Positions 1 to 8,358 are shown, numbered from the stretch's first letter. The stretch: DNA of 35,143 nt from Alphaproteobacteria bacterium (GCA_021774435.1 JAJFJB010000376.1:1-35143); one strand, 5' to 3'. Numbers and translations: made by a program. The notes: generated by a model from the letters alone, not told the origin.

Positions 1-63
1 GGCCAGCGCCGCTTTCGAAAGCCCGTTCGTTGAAACCCATACACCTGATTTTCCCGGCTGCAT
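1..63 (-). CDS. 5' tip of a gene, probably an LLM-class flavin oxidoreductase (partial)
   Basis: Only the first 21 codons are inside the window; the rest lies beyond the left edge. Read on the minus strand, an ATG is preceded by AAGGAC at about six bases, a good ribosome binding site, and the frame stays open to the edge. The peptide includes GKSGVWVSTNGLSKAAL. That pattern, a glycine-valine-tryptophan strand followed by a short loop ending in GLS, resembles the amino terminus of luciferase-like monooxygenases often annotated as F420-dependent oxidoreductases. A second ATG at position 40 in another frame is also open (MGFNERAF) but has a poorer ribosome binding site. The family call rests on 21 residues, so it is tentative. 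The gene would be divergent from the acyl-CoA dehydrogenase. Confidence 0.45.
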   Translation of the reverse strand, partial: MQPGKSGVWVSTNGLSKAALA

Positions 64-164
64 TATCTTGTCCTTCAAAACATATGGCTGATTTGATTTA
101 AGGCTACACAGCGTCGGCGGTTACGGCCAGTATCTGGCGTGGCAAAATTAGTTCAGGCGATATC

Positions 165-1304
165 ATGATCGAATTCAGCGAAGACCAGGTCGCGATCCGC
201 GACATGACCCGCGACTTCATTCAAAAGGAAGTCGTGCCCTTCGCGGCGGAATGGGATCGCGCGGCGACGGTGCCGAAAGCGGTCGTGGCCAAGGCTGGCG
301 CGCTCGGCCTGTTCGGCGTGACGATGCCGGCGGCGTATGCTGGCGCAGGCGCGGATTTCCTGTCCTATGTGCTGGTCACGGAGGAAATTGCCGCCGGCGA
401 CGCCGGATTCGCCAACATGATCAATGGCACCAATTCCTATGGCTTCAAGGTCCGGGATTACGGAACGCATGAGCAGAAGGAGAAGTTTCTGGCGCCGGTT
501 GCCAAGGGGGACGCCCTGGCGTGCATGATGCTGACCGAGCCGCATGCGGGATCCGATGCCGCCAATATCAAGACCCGCGCGGTACGGCATGGCGACCGCT
601 ATGTCATCAACGGGACGAAGTCCTTCATCACCAATGGCGAGTCGTCCGGCTATGCCTGCATTATCGCCGTGACCGATCCCGATGCCGGGAAGAAAGGCAT
701 TTCGGCGTTCCTCATCGAAACCGATCAAGCCGGCTATCAGGTGCTGCGGCATGAAGAAAAGCTCGGCCACCGCACCAACGAGACCTGTCAGGTTCTCCTG
801 GAGGATATCGAAGTTCCCTCAGAGGAGATGTTGGGGGAACCAGGCCAAGGCTTGAAAATCGCACTGTCGGGTTTGGATAGTGGCCGGGTCGCCGTGGCGG
901 CGCAAGCAATCGGTGTCGCGCGGGCCGCGTTCGAGGCGGCGCTCGCCTATTCGCAGGAGCGGGAGACCTTCGGCAAGAAGATCTTCGATCATCAGGCCGT
1001 GGCCTTTCATCTGGCCGAGATGGCGACCGATATCGAGGTGGCGCGCGCCATGTGCCATCGCGCGGCCTTGCTGAAAGACAGCGGCGTGCGGTGCATCAAG
1101 GACTCCTCGATCGCTAAGCTGTTCGCCTCCACCATGGCGGAAAAGGTGTGCTCGATCGCCATTCAGGTGCATGGCGGCTACGGCTTCCTAAACGATTACC
1201 TGGTCGAGAAATATTACCGGGACGCGCGCGTCTTCCAGATCTATGACGGCACCAACGAAGTGCAGAAAATTTTGATATCCCGTGAGCTTGCCGCTGGTTA
1301 TTGA
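165..1304 (+). CDS. acyl-CoA dehydrogenase
   Basis: A flavoprotein of 379 residues, the usual length for the family. It would oxidise an acyl-CoA to the 2-enoyl-CoA with FAD and pass electrons to electron-transfer flavoprotein. The FAD/substrate signature LTEPHAGSDAA lies near residues 123-133, and the carboxy-terminal signature QVHGGYGFLNDY is followed by IYDGTNEVQ. In medium- and short-chain enzymes the position before GT in this last motif is the catalytic glutamate (IYEGT). Here it is aspartate 361, a conservative change. The ATG start gives a standard amino terminus (MIEFSEDQ). The gene ends tail to tail with the pyrophosphatase gene, overlapping by seven bases. Chain-length or branched-chain specificity cannot be read from the sequence. 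Confidence 0.93.
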   Translation: MIEFSEDQVAIRDMTRDFIQKEVVPFAAEWDRAATVPKAVVAKAGALGLFGVTMPAAYAGAGADFLSYVLVTEEIAAGDAGFANMINGTNSYGFKVRDYGTHEQKEKFLAPVAKGDALACMMLTEPHAGSDAANIKTRAVRHGDRYVINGTKSFITNGESSGYACIIAVTDPDAGKKGISAFLIETDQAGYQVLRHEEKLGHRTNETCQVLLEDIEVPSEEMLGEPGQGLKIALSGLDSGRVAVAAQAIGVARAAFEAALAYSQERETFGKKIFDHQAVAFHLAEMATDIEVARAMCHRAALLKDSGVRCIKDSSIAKLFASTMAEKVCSIAIQVHGGYGFLNDYLVEKYYRDARVFQIYDGTNEVQKILISRELAAGY

Positions 1305-1831
1305 TCCGTTTTTGCCCGTTCGATCGATTGCTCAATCAGGGTCGCGGCATCGTTGGGCCCGCCCCATTTGTCGAGCTTGACCCACTTATTGGGCTCGAGA
1401 TCCTTGTAATGCAGAAAGAAGTGAGAAATCTGTTCGCGCAGGATCTTGGGCAGGTCTTCGTAACTGCTGACGCCGGTGTAGTAAGGATGCAAAGCGTCGA
1501 CGGGAACCGCCAAAATTTTCTCGTCGGGGCCAGCCTCATCGGTCATGAACAGGACGCCGACGGGGCGCACGCGCACTACGCAACCGGGGAACATGGAGAC
1601 GTCGCTGGCGACCAGCACATCGATCGGATCGCCATCTTCCGAGAGCGTGTGCGGGACGAAGCCGTAATTGCAGGGGTACCGCATGGCGGTATGCATGATC
1701 CGGTCGACGTAAAGGGCGCCGGACTTCTTGTCCAACTCGTACTTTACCGGTTCGCCGCCTTTCGGCACTTCGACAATAACGTTGATGTCCCAGGGCGGCT
1801 GGAGCCCTGAGGGAATGGCATCGATATTCAT
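1298..1831 (-). CDS. ppa: inorganic pyrophosphatase, family I
   Basis: Soluble cytoplasmic enzyme that hydrolyses pyrophosphate to two phosphates and so drives biosynthetic reactions. The length of 177 residues matches the bacterial hexameric type. The signature DGDPIDV (residues 66-72) holds the metal-binding aspartates D66, D68 and D71. The other known active-site residues of the E. coli enzyme are all present one position later: E21, K30, E32, R44, Y56, D98, D103, K105, Y142 and K143. The enzyme is therefore expected to be active. Its stop codon overlaps the end of the acyl-CoA dehydrogenase gene. It is the clearest housekeeping gene in a window otherwise full of accessory metabolism. Confidence 0.97.
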   Translation of the reverse strand: MNIDAIPSGLQPPWDINVIVEVPKGGEPVKYELDKKSGALYVDRIMHTAMRYPCNYGFVPHTLSEDGDPIDVLVASDVSMFPGCVVRVRPVGVLFMTDEAGPDEKILAVPVDALHPYYTGVSSYEDLPKILREQISHFFLHYKDLEPNKWVKLDKWGGPNDAATLIEQSIERAKTDQ

Positions 1832-1867
1832 GTCGCGGGTGCTTTCTTCGTAGAGAGAAAGAGGACG

Positions 1868-2716
1868 CTATGCGTTCCCTTCCGAAACATAATCGATGAG
1901 CTGACTCAAGGGTTTTGTCAAAGCCTTGTTGCGTTGCCAGACAAGGAACGTGCGGCTGTCGCCGAACGGCGCGGGAAGGTCTTCGATCTCGAAGCCGTCG
2001 CGGTGCGCGCTGTTTTCCGCTGAAATGCGCGGCACGACGGCCATGCCGACACCGGCGGTCACGCAGCCCAGCATGCCGTCCAAGGTGCCCATTTCGATAA
2101 TCGGGACCGGTACCTCGCCGACACTGCGCAGCCATTGCTCGGCCAACGCCCGGTAGGAACAGCCCTGGCGAAAGGCGATGAGTGGAGCGGGCAAATTCTG
2201 GCCCTTGGGTCTGACCCGCACCATCGTTTCGCGGAAGGCTTCGACGCTGTCCAAAGCATTATGATCGACGTGCCCCGCGACGAAGGCGGCGTCGACCTGA
2301 CGGTCCAGCACGGCTGTGATCAGCTCATCGGTCGTGCCGGTCATCAGGGAAAGCGGTGCGTCCGGAAACCGTTCGTGAAGACGCTTGATGAGGGCTGGCA
2401 GGCGGGTCGCCGTCGCATTTTCCAACCCGCCCAACCGCAGGCCGACGCGTTCACCGTCGGCGTCGGCGACGACAGTTTCCGCTTCTTCGATCAGGGAAAC
2501 GATCTGATCGGCATAGCTTTCTAGCCGATTGCCCGCGGTCGTCAGTTTGGTGCTGCGGCCGTCGCGCTCGAACAGCGTAACGCCCAACCGCTCTTCCAGT
2601 TTTCGAATGCGGGCGGTGACGTTGGATTGCACACAGCCCAGCTCGTCGGCCGCTTGGGTGAAGCTGCCGCTCTTGGCGATAGCGCGAAATGTGAGGAGGT
2701 GGCGTGTATCGATCAT
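1868..2716 (-). CDS. LysR-family transcriptional regulator
   Basis: A 282-residue regulator. Residues 1-65 form the winged helix-turn-helix (MIDTRHLLTFRAIAKSGSFT, then the recognition helix region around QSNVTARIRKLEERLG). It is followed by a linker helix and a periplasmic-binding-protein-like effector domain from about residue 90. It is transcribed divergently from the nitronate monooxygenase gene, the usual arrangement for a LysR regulator and its target, and a dyad of LysR-box form lies just upstream of its own start. No convincing ribosome binding site precedes the ATG, so translation may be weak. The inducer is unknown; a nitro compound or a related acid would fit the neighbour but is only inference. 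Confidence 0.93.
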   Translation of the reverse strand: MIDTRHLLTFRAIAKSGSFTQAADELGCVQSNVTARIRKLEERLGVTLFERDGRSTKLTTAGNRLESYADQIVSLIEEAETVVADADGERVGLRLGGLENATATRLPALIKRLHERFPDAPLSLMTGTTDELITAVLDRQVDAAFVAGHVDHNALDSVEAFRETMVRVRPKGQNLPAPLIAFRQGCSYRALAEQWLRSVGEVPVPIIEMGTLDGMLGCVTAGVGMAVVPRISAENSAHRDGFEIEDLPAPFGDSRTFLVWQRNKALTKPLSQLIDYVSEGNA

Positions 2717-2721
2717 AATTA

Positions 2722-2736
2722 ATCATTATAAATGAT
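2722..2736. promoter_or_regulatory. candidate LysR-type operator between the LysR and nitronate monooxygenase genes
   Basis: The sequence ATCATTATAAATGAT is a perfect dyad of two six-base arms around ATA, with the T-N11-A form typical of LysR binding sites. It lies in a 101-base AT-rich divergent intergenic region, only five bases upstream of the regulator's start codon, so binding there would also allow autorepression. A second, weaker AT-rich repeat (AAAAT and ATTTT, around 2746-2761) follows toward the target gene. Binding by the neighbouring regulator is inferred from position and form only. Confidence 0.55.
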
Positions 2737-2817
2737 GAAGTTTCAAAATAAATTCATTTTATTAGATTAGTTTTCCATAATATGCTCCATCAATGTGCTA
2801 ATTTGGAGGAAATCGAT

Positions 2818-3789
2818 ATGCCTAGGCTAGAAACGGCACTCACCAAAAAACTGGGTATCGAGCACCCTGTTCTTCTTGCGCCCATGGGCGGCAATTCCGG
2901 TGGGGCAATGGCATCCGCTGTCACGGAAGCGGGCGGTCTTGGTATAATCGGTGGCGGTCCTGGCGATCGCACGTTTCTGGAAAGAGAGATCGGTCGCGCG
3001 GGCAACAGCCGGGTCGGGATCGGCTTCATTACTTGGGCTATCGAAGACAAACCGGAAATTGTCTCCGTTGCGCTCGAACGCCAACCGGCGGCGCTGTTCT
3101 TGTCGTTTGGTGATCACACGCCCTATGTCGACGAGATCAAGCGGGCCGGCGTGCCGCTCATTTGCCAGATCCAGACTCTCGAACAGGCGATTGCCGCCAT
3201 CGACTCGGGCGCGGATGTGATCGTCGCACAAGGCCAGGAAGCCGGCGGCCATGGAATGACGGTGCGCGGCACCATCTCACTCGTTCCGGCCATCGTCGAC
3301 CGCGCCGGCGATATTCCCGTCGTTGCGGCCGGCGGCCTTGCCGATGGCCGTGGGCTTGCTGCAGCCTTGATGTTGGGAGCCAGCGGTATCTTGATGGGAA
3401 CGCGCTTCTGCGCGGCGGAAGAATCGCTCTGGCAGCCGGATATGAAAGCAAGTGTCGTTGCGGCGCGCGGGGACGACACCATTCGAACGTCCGTGTTCGA
3501 TATGCTGCGCGGACCTGATTGGCCGGCGCCCTTTGATGGGCGCGCCGTCCGCATTGAAGCGGCGGAACGCTGGCAAGGTCGTGAGGCCGATTTGCGCGAA
3601 AATTTGGACAAGGAGCGTGCCGCTTTTACCGAAGCAGGCAAGCGTGGCGATTCGGGTACGAAAGTGGTGTGGGCCGGTGAGGGAGTCGATTTGATCCAGG
3701 ACGTTCAACCCGCCGGCGATATCGTGCAGCAGACGGTCGATCAAGCGGTTGCCATGCTGACCGACAAGAAGACTTATTCACTGGTCTAA
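2818..3789 (+). CDS. nitronate monooxygenase (2-nitropropane dioxygenase family)
   Basis: FMN-dependent TIM-barrel enzyme that oxidises alkyl nitronates, releasing nitrite and a carbonyl compound. Family members are often really detoxification enzymes or trans-enoyl reductase relatives. The start is set at the ATG preceded by GGAGGA at eight bases. An in-frame ATG 36 bases upstream lacks such a site and would add residues not usual in the family. The 323-residue product opens with the strand and loop LLAPMGGNSGG (19-29), carries QGQEAGGHG (138-146) with the catalytic-type histidine H145, and has the FMN phosphate-binding region VVAAGGLADG and ILMGTRF (168-197). It is divergent from the LysR regulator and is probably controlled by it. 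Confidence 0.9.
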   Translation: MPRLETALTKKLGIEHPVLLAPMGGNSGGAMASAVTEAGGLGIIGGGPGDRTFLEREIGRAGNSRVGIGFITWAIEDKPEIVSVALERQPAALFLSFGDHTPYVDEIKRAGVPLICQIQTLEQAIAAIDSGADVIVAQGQEAGGHGMTVRGTISLVPAIVDRAGDIPVVAAGGLADGRGLAAALMLGASGILMGTRFCAAEESLWQPDMKASVVAARGDDTIRTSVFDMLRGPDWPAPFDGRAVRIEAAERWQGREADLRENLDKERAAFTEAGKRGDSGTKVVWAGEGVDLIQDVQPAGDIVQQTVDQAVAMLTDKKTYSLV

Positions 3790-3888
3790 ACGAGTTCGGT
3801 TTGGCGTGGCGAATTTGGCTGGGATTGCAGGGTTGCGCACCGCATCCTAACCTAAGAGCCAAATCCGTTTGATCGAAAGGTTGGGCCG

Positions 3889-4788
3889 ATGGTGACCATA
3901 ACGCAGTTGCACCCGCATTTCATGGCTGAGATTGGCGACGTGGATCTCATGACTCCGCTCTCGGGTGTGGATGTCAGTGACATCGAAACGGCATTCCATC
4001 AACATTCGGTGCTGCTGTTCCGGGATCAACCGGTCACACAGGAACAGCAGGTTGAGTTCAGCAAACATTTCGGCCCGCTGATTCCGACGACGAATTATCA
4101 TCGTGAGGGCGAAAAGAACCGTCTGCGCCGGGAACTGGCCGACGTATCCAATATCGATAGCGAGGGCCGCCTGCTGGCGGAGGACGATAACCGCCGCCTG
4201 CACAGTCAGGCCAATCAGCTTTGGCACACGGATGCGTCGTTCAAGCATGTTCCAGCGCGCTGCTCTCTGCTGTCGGCGTACGAGGTGCCGCCGTCAGGCG
4301 GCGAAACGGAATTTGCCGATATGCGGGCCGCCTACGATGCGTTGCCGGACGCCCGTAAACAGGAAATCGAAGGGCTTGTTGCCGAACACAGCATCTATCG
4401 GTCGCGGGAACAGATGGGTTTTACGGGATACAACGAAGTGGCGCGGGCCGAATTGCCGCCAGTCCAGCAGGTACTGACGCGGGTCCACCCGGGGTCGGGA
4501 CGGAAAACGCTCTATCTAGCCGCGCATGCCTCGCACATCATCGGCTGGCCTGTCGAGAAAGGCCGCCGCCTGATTGAAGAATTGATCGCGCATGCGACGC
4601 AGCCGGAATTCACCTATCGCCATGAATGGCGCACCGGCGATCTAATTATTTGGGACAACCGCTGCACGATGCATCGCGCGCGGCCCTACGAAGATTTGGC
4701 GCATCGCCGCGATATGCGGCGCAGTACGGTATCGGATGAAGTGAATACGGTCGAGGCGGCGCGCGGCGCCTATGCCAAAGCCGTTTGA
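3889..4788 (+). CDS. TfdA/TauD-family Fe(II)/2-oxoglutarate dioxygenase (copy 1)
   Basis: A 299-residue non-heme iron oxygenase that couples decarboxylation of 2-oxoglutarate to hydroxylation of a small acid. Iron ligands are visible as H113-x-D115 (in LWHTDASF) and H262 (in MHRARPY). R273 and R277 stand 11 and 15 residues after the distal histidine, as in TauD and TfdA, and should bind 2-oxoglutarate. The segment ADMRAAYDALPD is characteristic of TfdA-like proteins. Translation starts at an ATG after GAAAGG. A 19-base gap separates it from the cupin gene, so the two probably form an operon. A clear paralogue lies at 20286. Its substrate could be an aryloxyalkanoate-like or other carboxylate; sequence alone does not say. 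Confidence 0.92.
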   Translation: MVTITQLHPHFMAEIGDVDLMTPLSGVDVSDIETAFHQHSVLLFRDQPVTQEQQVEFSKHFGPLIPTTNYHREGEKNRLRRELADVSNIDSEGRLLAEDDNRRLHSQANQLWHTDASFKHVPARCSLLSAYEVPPSGGETEFADMRAAYDALPDARKQEIEGLVAEHSIYRSREQMGFTGYNEVARAELPPVQQVLTRVHPGSGRKTLYLAAHASHIIGWPVEKGRRLIEELIAHATQPEFTYRHEWRTGDLIIWDNRCTMHRARPYEDLAHRRDMRRSTVSDEVNTVEAARGAYAKAV

Positions 4789-4807
4789 CAATAGAGGGAG
4801 AAGGTAA

Positions 4808-5224
4808 ATGGATATCAAACGTGCAAACGACCGGCCGACCAAAATGGCGCCGGAGGATAATTTTACGGGGCAGGTCTGGCAGGACCCGGTCATTGTTGGC
4901 GAAGCGCCGTCGCGCATGCGGGCGACGAACGTCTCCTTCACGCCCGGCGCCCGCACGGCCTGGCATTCACACCCGGTCGGCCAGACGCTGTATTGCGTGA
5001 CCGGTATCGGCCGGGTTCAGCTTGAGGGCGAGCAGGTCCAGGAACTGCACCCCGGTGACACGGCGGTCATACCGCCGAACACACGGCATTGGCACGGTGC
5101 GGCGTCGGACCGCCTCTTCATCCATCTCGCGATGTCGGAAACCTCCGACAGCGGCGCCGGGACCGAATGGTTCGAGAAGGTCAGCGATGACGACTACAAC
5201 AAACCGCCCGCACCGGTGGGTTGA
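4808..5224 (+). CDS. small cupin protein, hydroxynitrile-lyase-like subgroup
   Basis: A single-domain cupin of 138 residues preceded by a strong GGGAGAAGG ribosome binding site. Cupin motif 1 is AWHSHPVGQTLYCVTG and motif 2 is HPGDTAVIPPNTRHWHG. Together they give metal ligands H53, H55, Q59 and H94, the same three-histidine, one-glutamine set, as I recall it, reported for manganese-dependent cupin hydroxynitrile lyases such as that of Granulicella. Many relatives are annotated only as cupin or as carboxymuconolactone-decarboxylase-associated proteins. It follows the TfdA-like dioxygenase closely and may act on the product of that enzyme, for example by breaking an unstable hydroxylated intermediate; this is inference. 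Confidence 0.85.
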   Translation: MDIKRANDRPTKMAPEDNFTGQVWQDPVIVGEAPSRMRATNVSFTPGARTAWHSHPVGQTLYCVTGIGRVQLEGEQVQELHPGDTAVIPPNTRHWHGAASDRLFIHLAMSETSDSGAGTEWFEKVSDDDYNKPPAPVG

Positions 5225-5407
5225 TAGCACAGTACAAATCGAATGATAGCGGTTTAGGCAGCGCCAGCATTCCACAATTTCTTGAACAGAGAGACGGGAT
5301 ATGGCGCTCTTGAGCGTTCGGCGACTGATCGGCCGGTGCCTTGAACCCGTTATTTTGACGTAAAGGTTATGCCTGCTTTGGCAAACGAGAAGTGACCTAC
5401 CGCTTTC

Positions 5408-6961
5408 TCACTTTGCCCGCGTCTGGCTCAGTACCCAAGCCGGCATAACCGCGATTAGGTAAGCAATAGCCAATACCATAAAGCCGTCTTGGAAGGCCCG
5501 GGTAATGCCCTGGGCGTAGATTACCTGACTGAGATAGTGAAGGGCGCCGTGCTGCTGTATCGCTTCGGCGACACCGGCTTCGTTGAGAAGTCTTGTGACG
5601 GCAGATATCAACTCTCGGCTTGACGCGTTCGACGAGTCTTGTGTGAGCGCAAAACCCTCGCTGTGATAGAAAGTACGCTGGTCAACGAAAACGACCCAAG
5701 CATTGGTGCCAAGCGACCCGCCGGTTTGGCGAATAAAGTTAACGGTGCCGGCGCCGGCGTTCAGCTTCTCCCGCGGCAAGGAACGCAACGCCGTGTTCAT
5801 GAGAAAGGGCTGAACGAATGTTGTTCCAAACCGTCCAATCGCGCCGTATATCATCACGATAAACAACGGTGTGTTCACGTCCGCCCAGGCCATTGGCATT
5901 GTTCCGATACCAAGGGTTAACAGCCCGAACATCATGGCCTTCCCGGGTTCCAATTTGTCGGCAAGGTGCCCGGTAAAGGGCACCAGGCAGACGGCCAGCA
6001 TCATACCCGGCAGTAAACTAAACCCCGCATCCAAGGGAGACAGCCCTTGCACGAGTTGCGTGAAAACCGGGAAGGCGTAGGTCGTGGCGAAATTGCCGAT
6101 GCCGGAAAAAAATGTGACGAAAAGAACGATGACAAAATGTTTGTTTTGAAACAATGATATGTCTATCAGCGTTTCTTTGTCGCGGCGCTGGCTTTTAACA
6201 AATCCTAATCCGCAAAAAATGCCCAACAGGCCCAGGATTAGGATGTAGTCGGATGTCCAGCCCTTTCGCGGTCCGTCGGTCAGCACCGTCATAATACAAA
6301 ATAGCGTTACGGCGATGAGGATATAGCCGACCCAATCAAACGCCTGTCCGCCTTGCTTGCGCACGGAAGGCATAAAGACCATTCCGAAGGGCAAAGAGAA
6401 TATTAGTAACGGAAGCGGCAGCCAGAAAATATAACGCCAGTTCAGAACCTCGAGTGCCAGGCCACCGACGGGAGGCCCTAGAGCAATGGCCAAGACCAGA
6501 CCCATGGAATAGATACCCAAGGCGAAGCCACGCCGTTCCTCAGGAAATACCTGGAACACGGTCACCATGATCAACGGTTGAATGATGCCGGTCGCCATGC
6601 CTTGCATGACCCGTCCGGCGACCAGCATGCCAAAGCTATCCGCTAAACCGGCAACGATGCTGCCAGTTGTAAAAAGGATTAAAGTGGCGACGTATCCGTA
6701 TCGTTGACCGAGTACGGCGACAACCCAAGCGTTTAGCAATTGGCAGGTTGTCATTGCGACATTGAAGGAAGTCGCAAGCAGCTGCGCCTGATACTGGCCG
6801 ACCCCATAAGCACCCATAACGTCAGGGATTGCGACATTGACGATCGTGCCGGATAGGACCATGACGAACGAAGCCGTCATACCCGACACGGTTACCAGGA
6901 CGCGGTAGTTATTACCGAAACGAGCAAACAATTCGTCTACTGTTTCAGTTTGAAATGCCAT
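5408..6961 (-). CDS. MFS efflux transporter, DHA2 (EmrB/QacA) family
   Basis: An inner-membrane drug:proton antiporter of 517 residues, the length expected for the 14-helix DHA2 family, and hydrophobic throughout. Visible motifs are the helix-1 motif VLSGTIVNVAIPDV (about 36-49), loop motif LGQRYGY, GRVMQG (116-121), the antiporter motif LAIALGPPVGG (157-167) and WRYIFW just after it. The usual aspartate of the helix-1 motif (LDxTIVNVALP) is replaced by serine, which could alter proton coupling. The ATG at 6961 is preferred to a GTG three bases upstream. No membrane-fusion (EmrA) gene is adjacent, so the substrate and partners are unknown. Confidence 0.92.
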   Translation of the reverse strand: MAFQTETVDELFARFGNNYRVLVTVSGMTASFVMVLSGTIVNVAIPDVMGAYGVGQYQAQLLATSFNVAMTTCQLLNAWVVAVLGQRYGYVATLILFTTGSIVAGLADSFGMLVAGRVMQGMATGIIQPLIMVTVFQVFPEERRGFALGIYSMGLVLAIALGPPVGGLALEVLNWRYIFWLPLPLLIFSLPFGMVFMPSVRKQGGQAFDWVGYILIAVTLFCIMTVLTDGPRKGWTSDYILILGLLGIFCGLGFVKSQRRDKETLIDISLFQNKHFVIVLFVTFFSGIGNFATTYAFPVFTQLVQGLSPLDAGFSLLPGMMLAVCLVPFTGHLADKLEPGKAMMFGLLTLGIGTMPMAWADVNTPLFIVMIYGAIGRFGTTFVQPFLMNTALRSLPREKLNAGAGTVNFIRQTGGSLGTNAWVVFVDQRTFYHSEGFALTQDSSNASSRELISAVTRLLNEAGVAEAIQQHGALHYLSQVIYAQGITRAFQDGFMVLAIAYLIAVMPAWVLSQTRAK

Positions 6962-7425
6962 CACATTCTGCCGGTACTAATTTTTAGCTGCACAGTTCGA
7001 CGGCCTTGTCGGTCAAAATAAATCATGAAGTAATTTGCTTACGGATAAGCGCGCCAAATAAACCAGGATTAAATTTGCCCTTATTTGGATATTTGCGCGA
7101 TCTAAACTGAAGGTGATCTGGGAACGACTCCCCGAAATTCTGCAAACTGATCCTGGCGCCAAGTTAGCACGATACCGCTGGAGAGTCCGTTGTTGGCTAG
7201 ATTTGGTTCTCGCGGGCCGTACCCGAAGCACTTCTGTCGTTCCCCCAACAGGCGGCATACTGGCCGACCTTGCCAAACGCAAGGGCGAGTCGGCAGAGGA
7301 TACCGCTGGCGGGCTGAATTCGAGCTGATTGACTAAGCTAGGACACCGATACCAGACTGGTGGGCCGGCGCCGCACGGGACACCGGAAGGGTAACGCGGT
7401 GCCGAACTACAGGGGAGCGAGCGCG
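6962..7425. other. 464-base gene-poor divergent intergenic region
   Basis: This gap lies between the DHA2 transporter and the fumarase-like alpha subunit, which are transcribed away from each other, so it should hold both promoters. Its left third is AT-rich. On the plus strand a frame without stops runs from about 7062 to 7328. From a GTG at 7113 it would encode 71 residues (MIWERLPEILQ ... DTAGGLNSS). The possible ribosome binding sequence AAGG abuts that GTG too closely, and I recognise no family. It may be a decayed gene fragment or simply leader DNA. I see no clear promoter, RNA gene or terminator. Confidence 0.3.
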
Positions 7426-8358
7426 ATGATAACCGCATCCAATTTGGAGAATGCCGTCTATGAGGCGCATCGGCTGGCGGCGACGGTCCTGCCGACCGAT
7501 GTCCGCCAGGCCTTTGAGCGCATGCATCAGCGCGAAACGGAAGCCTTGCCGCAACGGGTGATGCACGAGATCCTCGACAATGTGGGTATCGCCGAAACAG
7601 ACCAGCGGCCGATTTGTGCCGATGTCGGGGTGCCGCGCCTCTATGTCGTGGTCGGCGACAAATGCGCGTTGGCGGATGGCTTCGTCGAATTCGAACGGGC
7701 CGCGCGCATGGCAACGGCGCAGATTACGCAGGATCTTGCCATGCGCTCAAACCGTTGCCATCCGCTGACACGTGAGAACCCGGGCCACAATGTCGGAGTC
7801 TTCGCACCGAATATCGAGTATCGCTTTGAGCCCGACGTGGATTGGTTCGAAATCACCGCCGTGCACAAGGGCGGTGCCTTCGGCTCCGATTTCCGCATGC
7901 TGGTCGACGGCGACGGGATCGATGGTGTCCGCAAGGGGCTGCTCGACGCCGTTGCCGAATTCGGACGCCGCGGCCTGACCTGTCCCCCCGTGATGATCGG
8001 CGTCGGGCTCGGCGGCACCAAGGACCAGGCCTTCGCCATCGCCAAGCAGGCGGCGCAACTTCGCCCCGTCGGCGACCGCCATCCCGATCCCGCCGTCGCC
8101 GAATTGGAGGACGAACTGCATGAGCTCGTTGACAGCCTCGGCCTCGGGGCGATGGGCTATCCCGGGACCGGCGGCTATGCCACGGACGTCCATGTAGAGA
8201 TCGCCTACACGCACAGTGCGCTGACCCCGCTGGGGATCCATCAACTCTGTCAGGCGGCCCGGCGTGCGGTCATCCGCGTCAATGACGACGGCAGCCTGGA
8301 GACCCGCGACGTACCGGCCTGGTTTTCCGGCTATTCGCGGCGGGAAGGTCTGCAATGA
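7426..8358 (+). CDS. class I fumarase/L-tartrate dehydratase-like hydro-lyase, alpha subunit (diverged)
   Basis: Alpha subunit of a two-subunit iron-sulfur hydro-lyase related to TtdA and the amino-terminal part of class I fumarase. It would add or remove water on a dicarboxylic acid. The ATG after AGGGGAG gives 310 residues; a longer in-frame start at 7360 has no good site. Three cysteines at family positions, C64 (ICADVG), C186 (LTCPPVMIGVG) and C275 (QLCQAARRA), can hold the [4Fe-4S] cluster. The substrate-region motif, usually KGGGSENMS, is instead KGGAFGSDFRM, so the substrate is probably not plain fumarate or tartrate. The stop overlaps the beta-subunit start as ATGA, indicating translational coupling. 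Confidence 0.87.
   Translation: MITASNLENAVYEAHRLAATVLPTDVRQAFERMHQRETEALPQRVMHEILDNVGIAETDQRPICADVGVPRLYVVVGDKCALADGFVEFERAARMATAQITQDLAMRSNRCHPLTRENPGHNVGVFAPNIEYRFEPDVDWFEITAVHKGGAFGSDFRMLVDGDGIDGVRKGLLDAVAEFGRRGLTCPPVMIGVGLGGTKDQAFAIAKQAAQLRPVGDRHPDPAVAELEDELHELVDSLGLGAMGYPGTGGYATDVHVEIAYTHSALTPLGIHQLCQAARRAVIRVNDDGSLETRDVPAWFSGYSRREGLQ

Noticed and set aside
5225-5407. Possible small gene or RNA between the cupin and DHA2 transporter genes
   Set aside because: The 183 bases show no ribosome binding site with a reasonable frame, no strong hairpin and no recognisable RNA; it is treated as plain intergenic DNA between two convergent genes.
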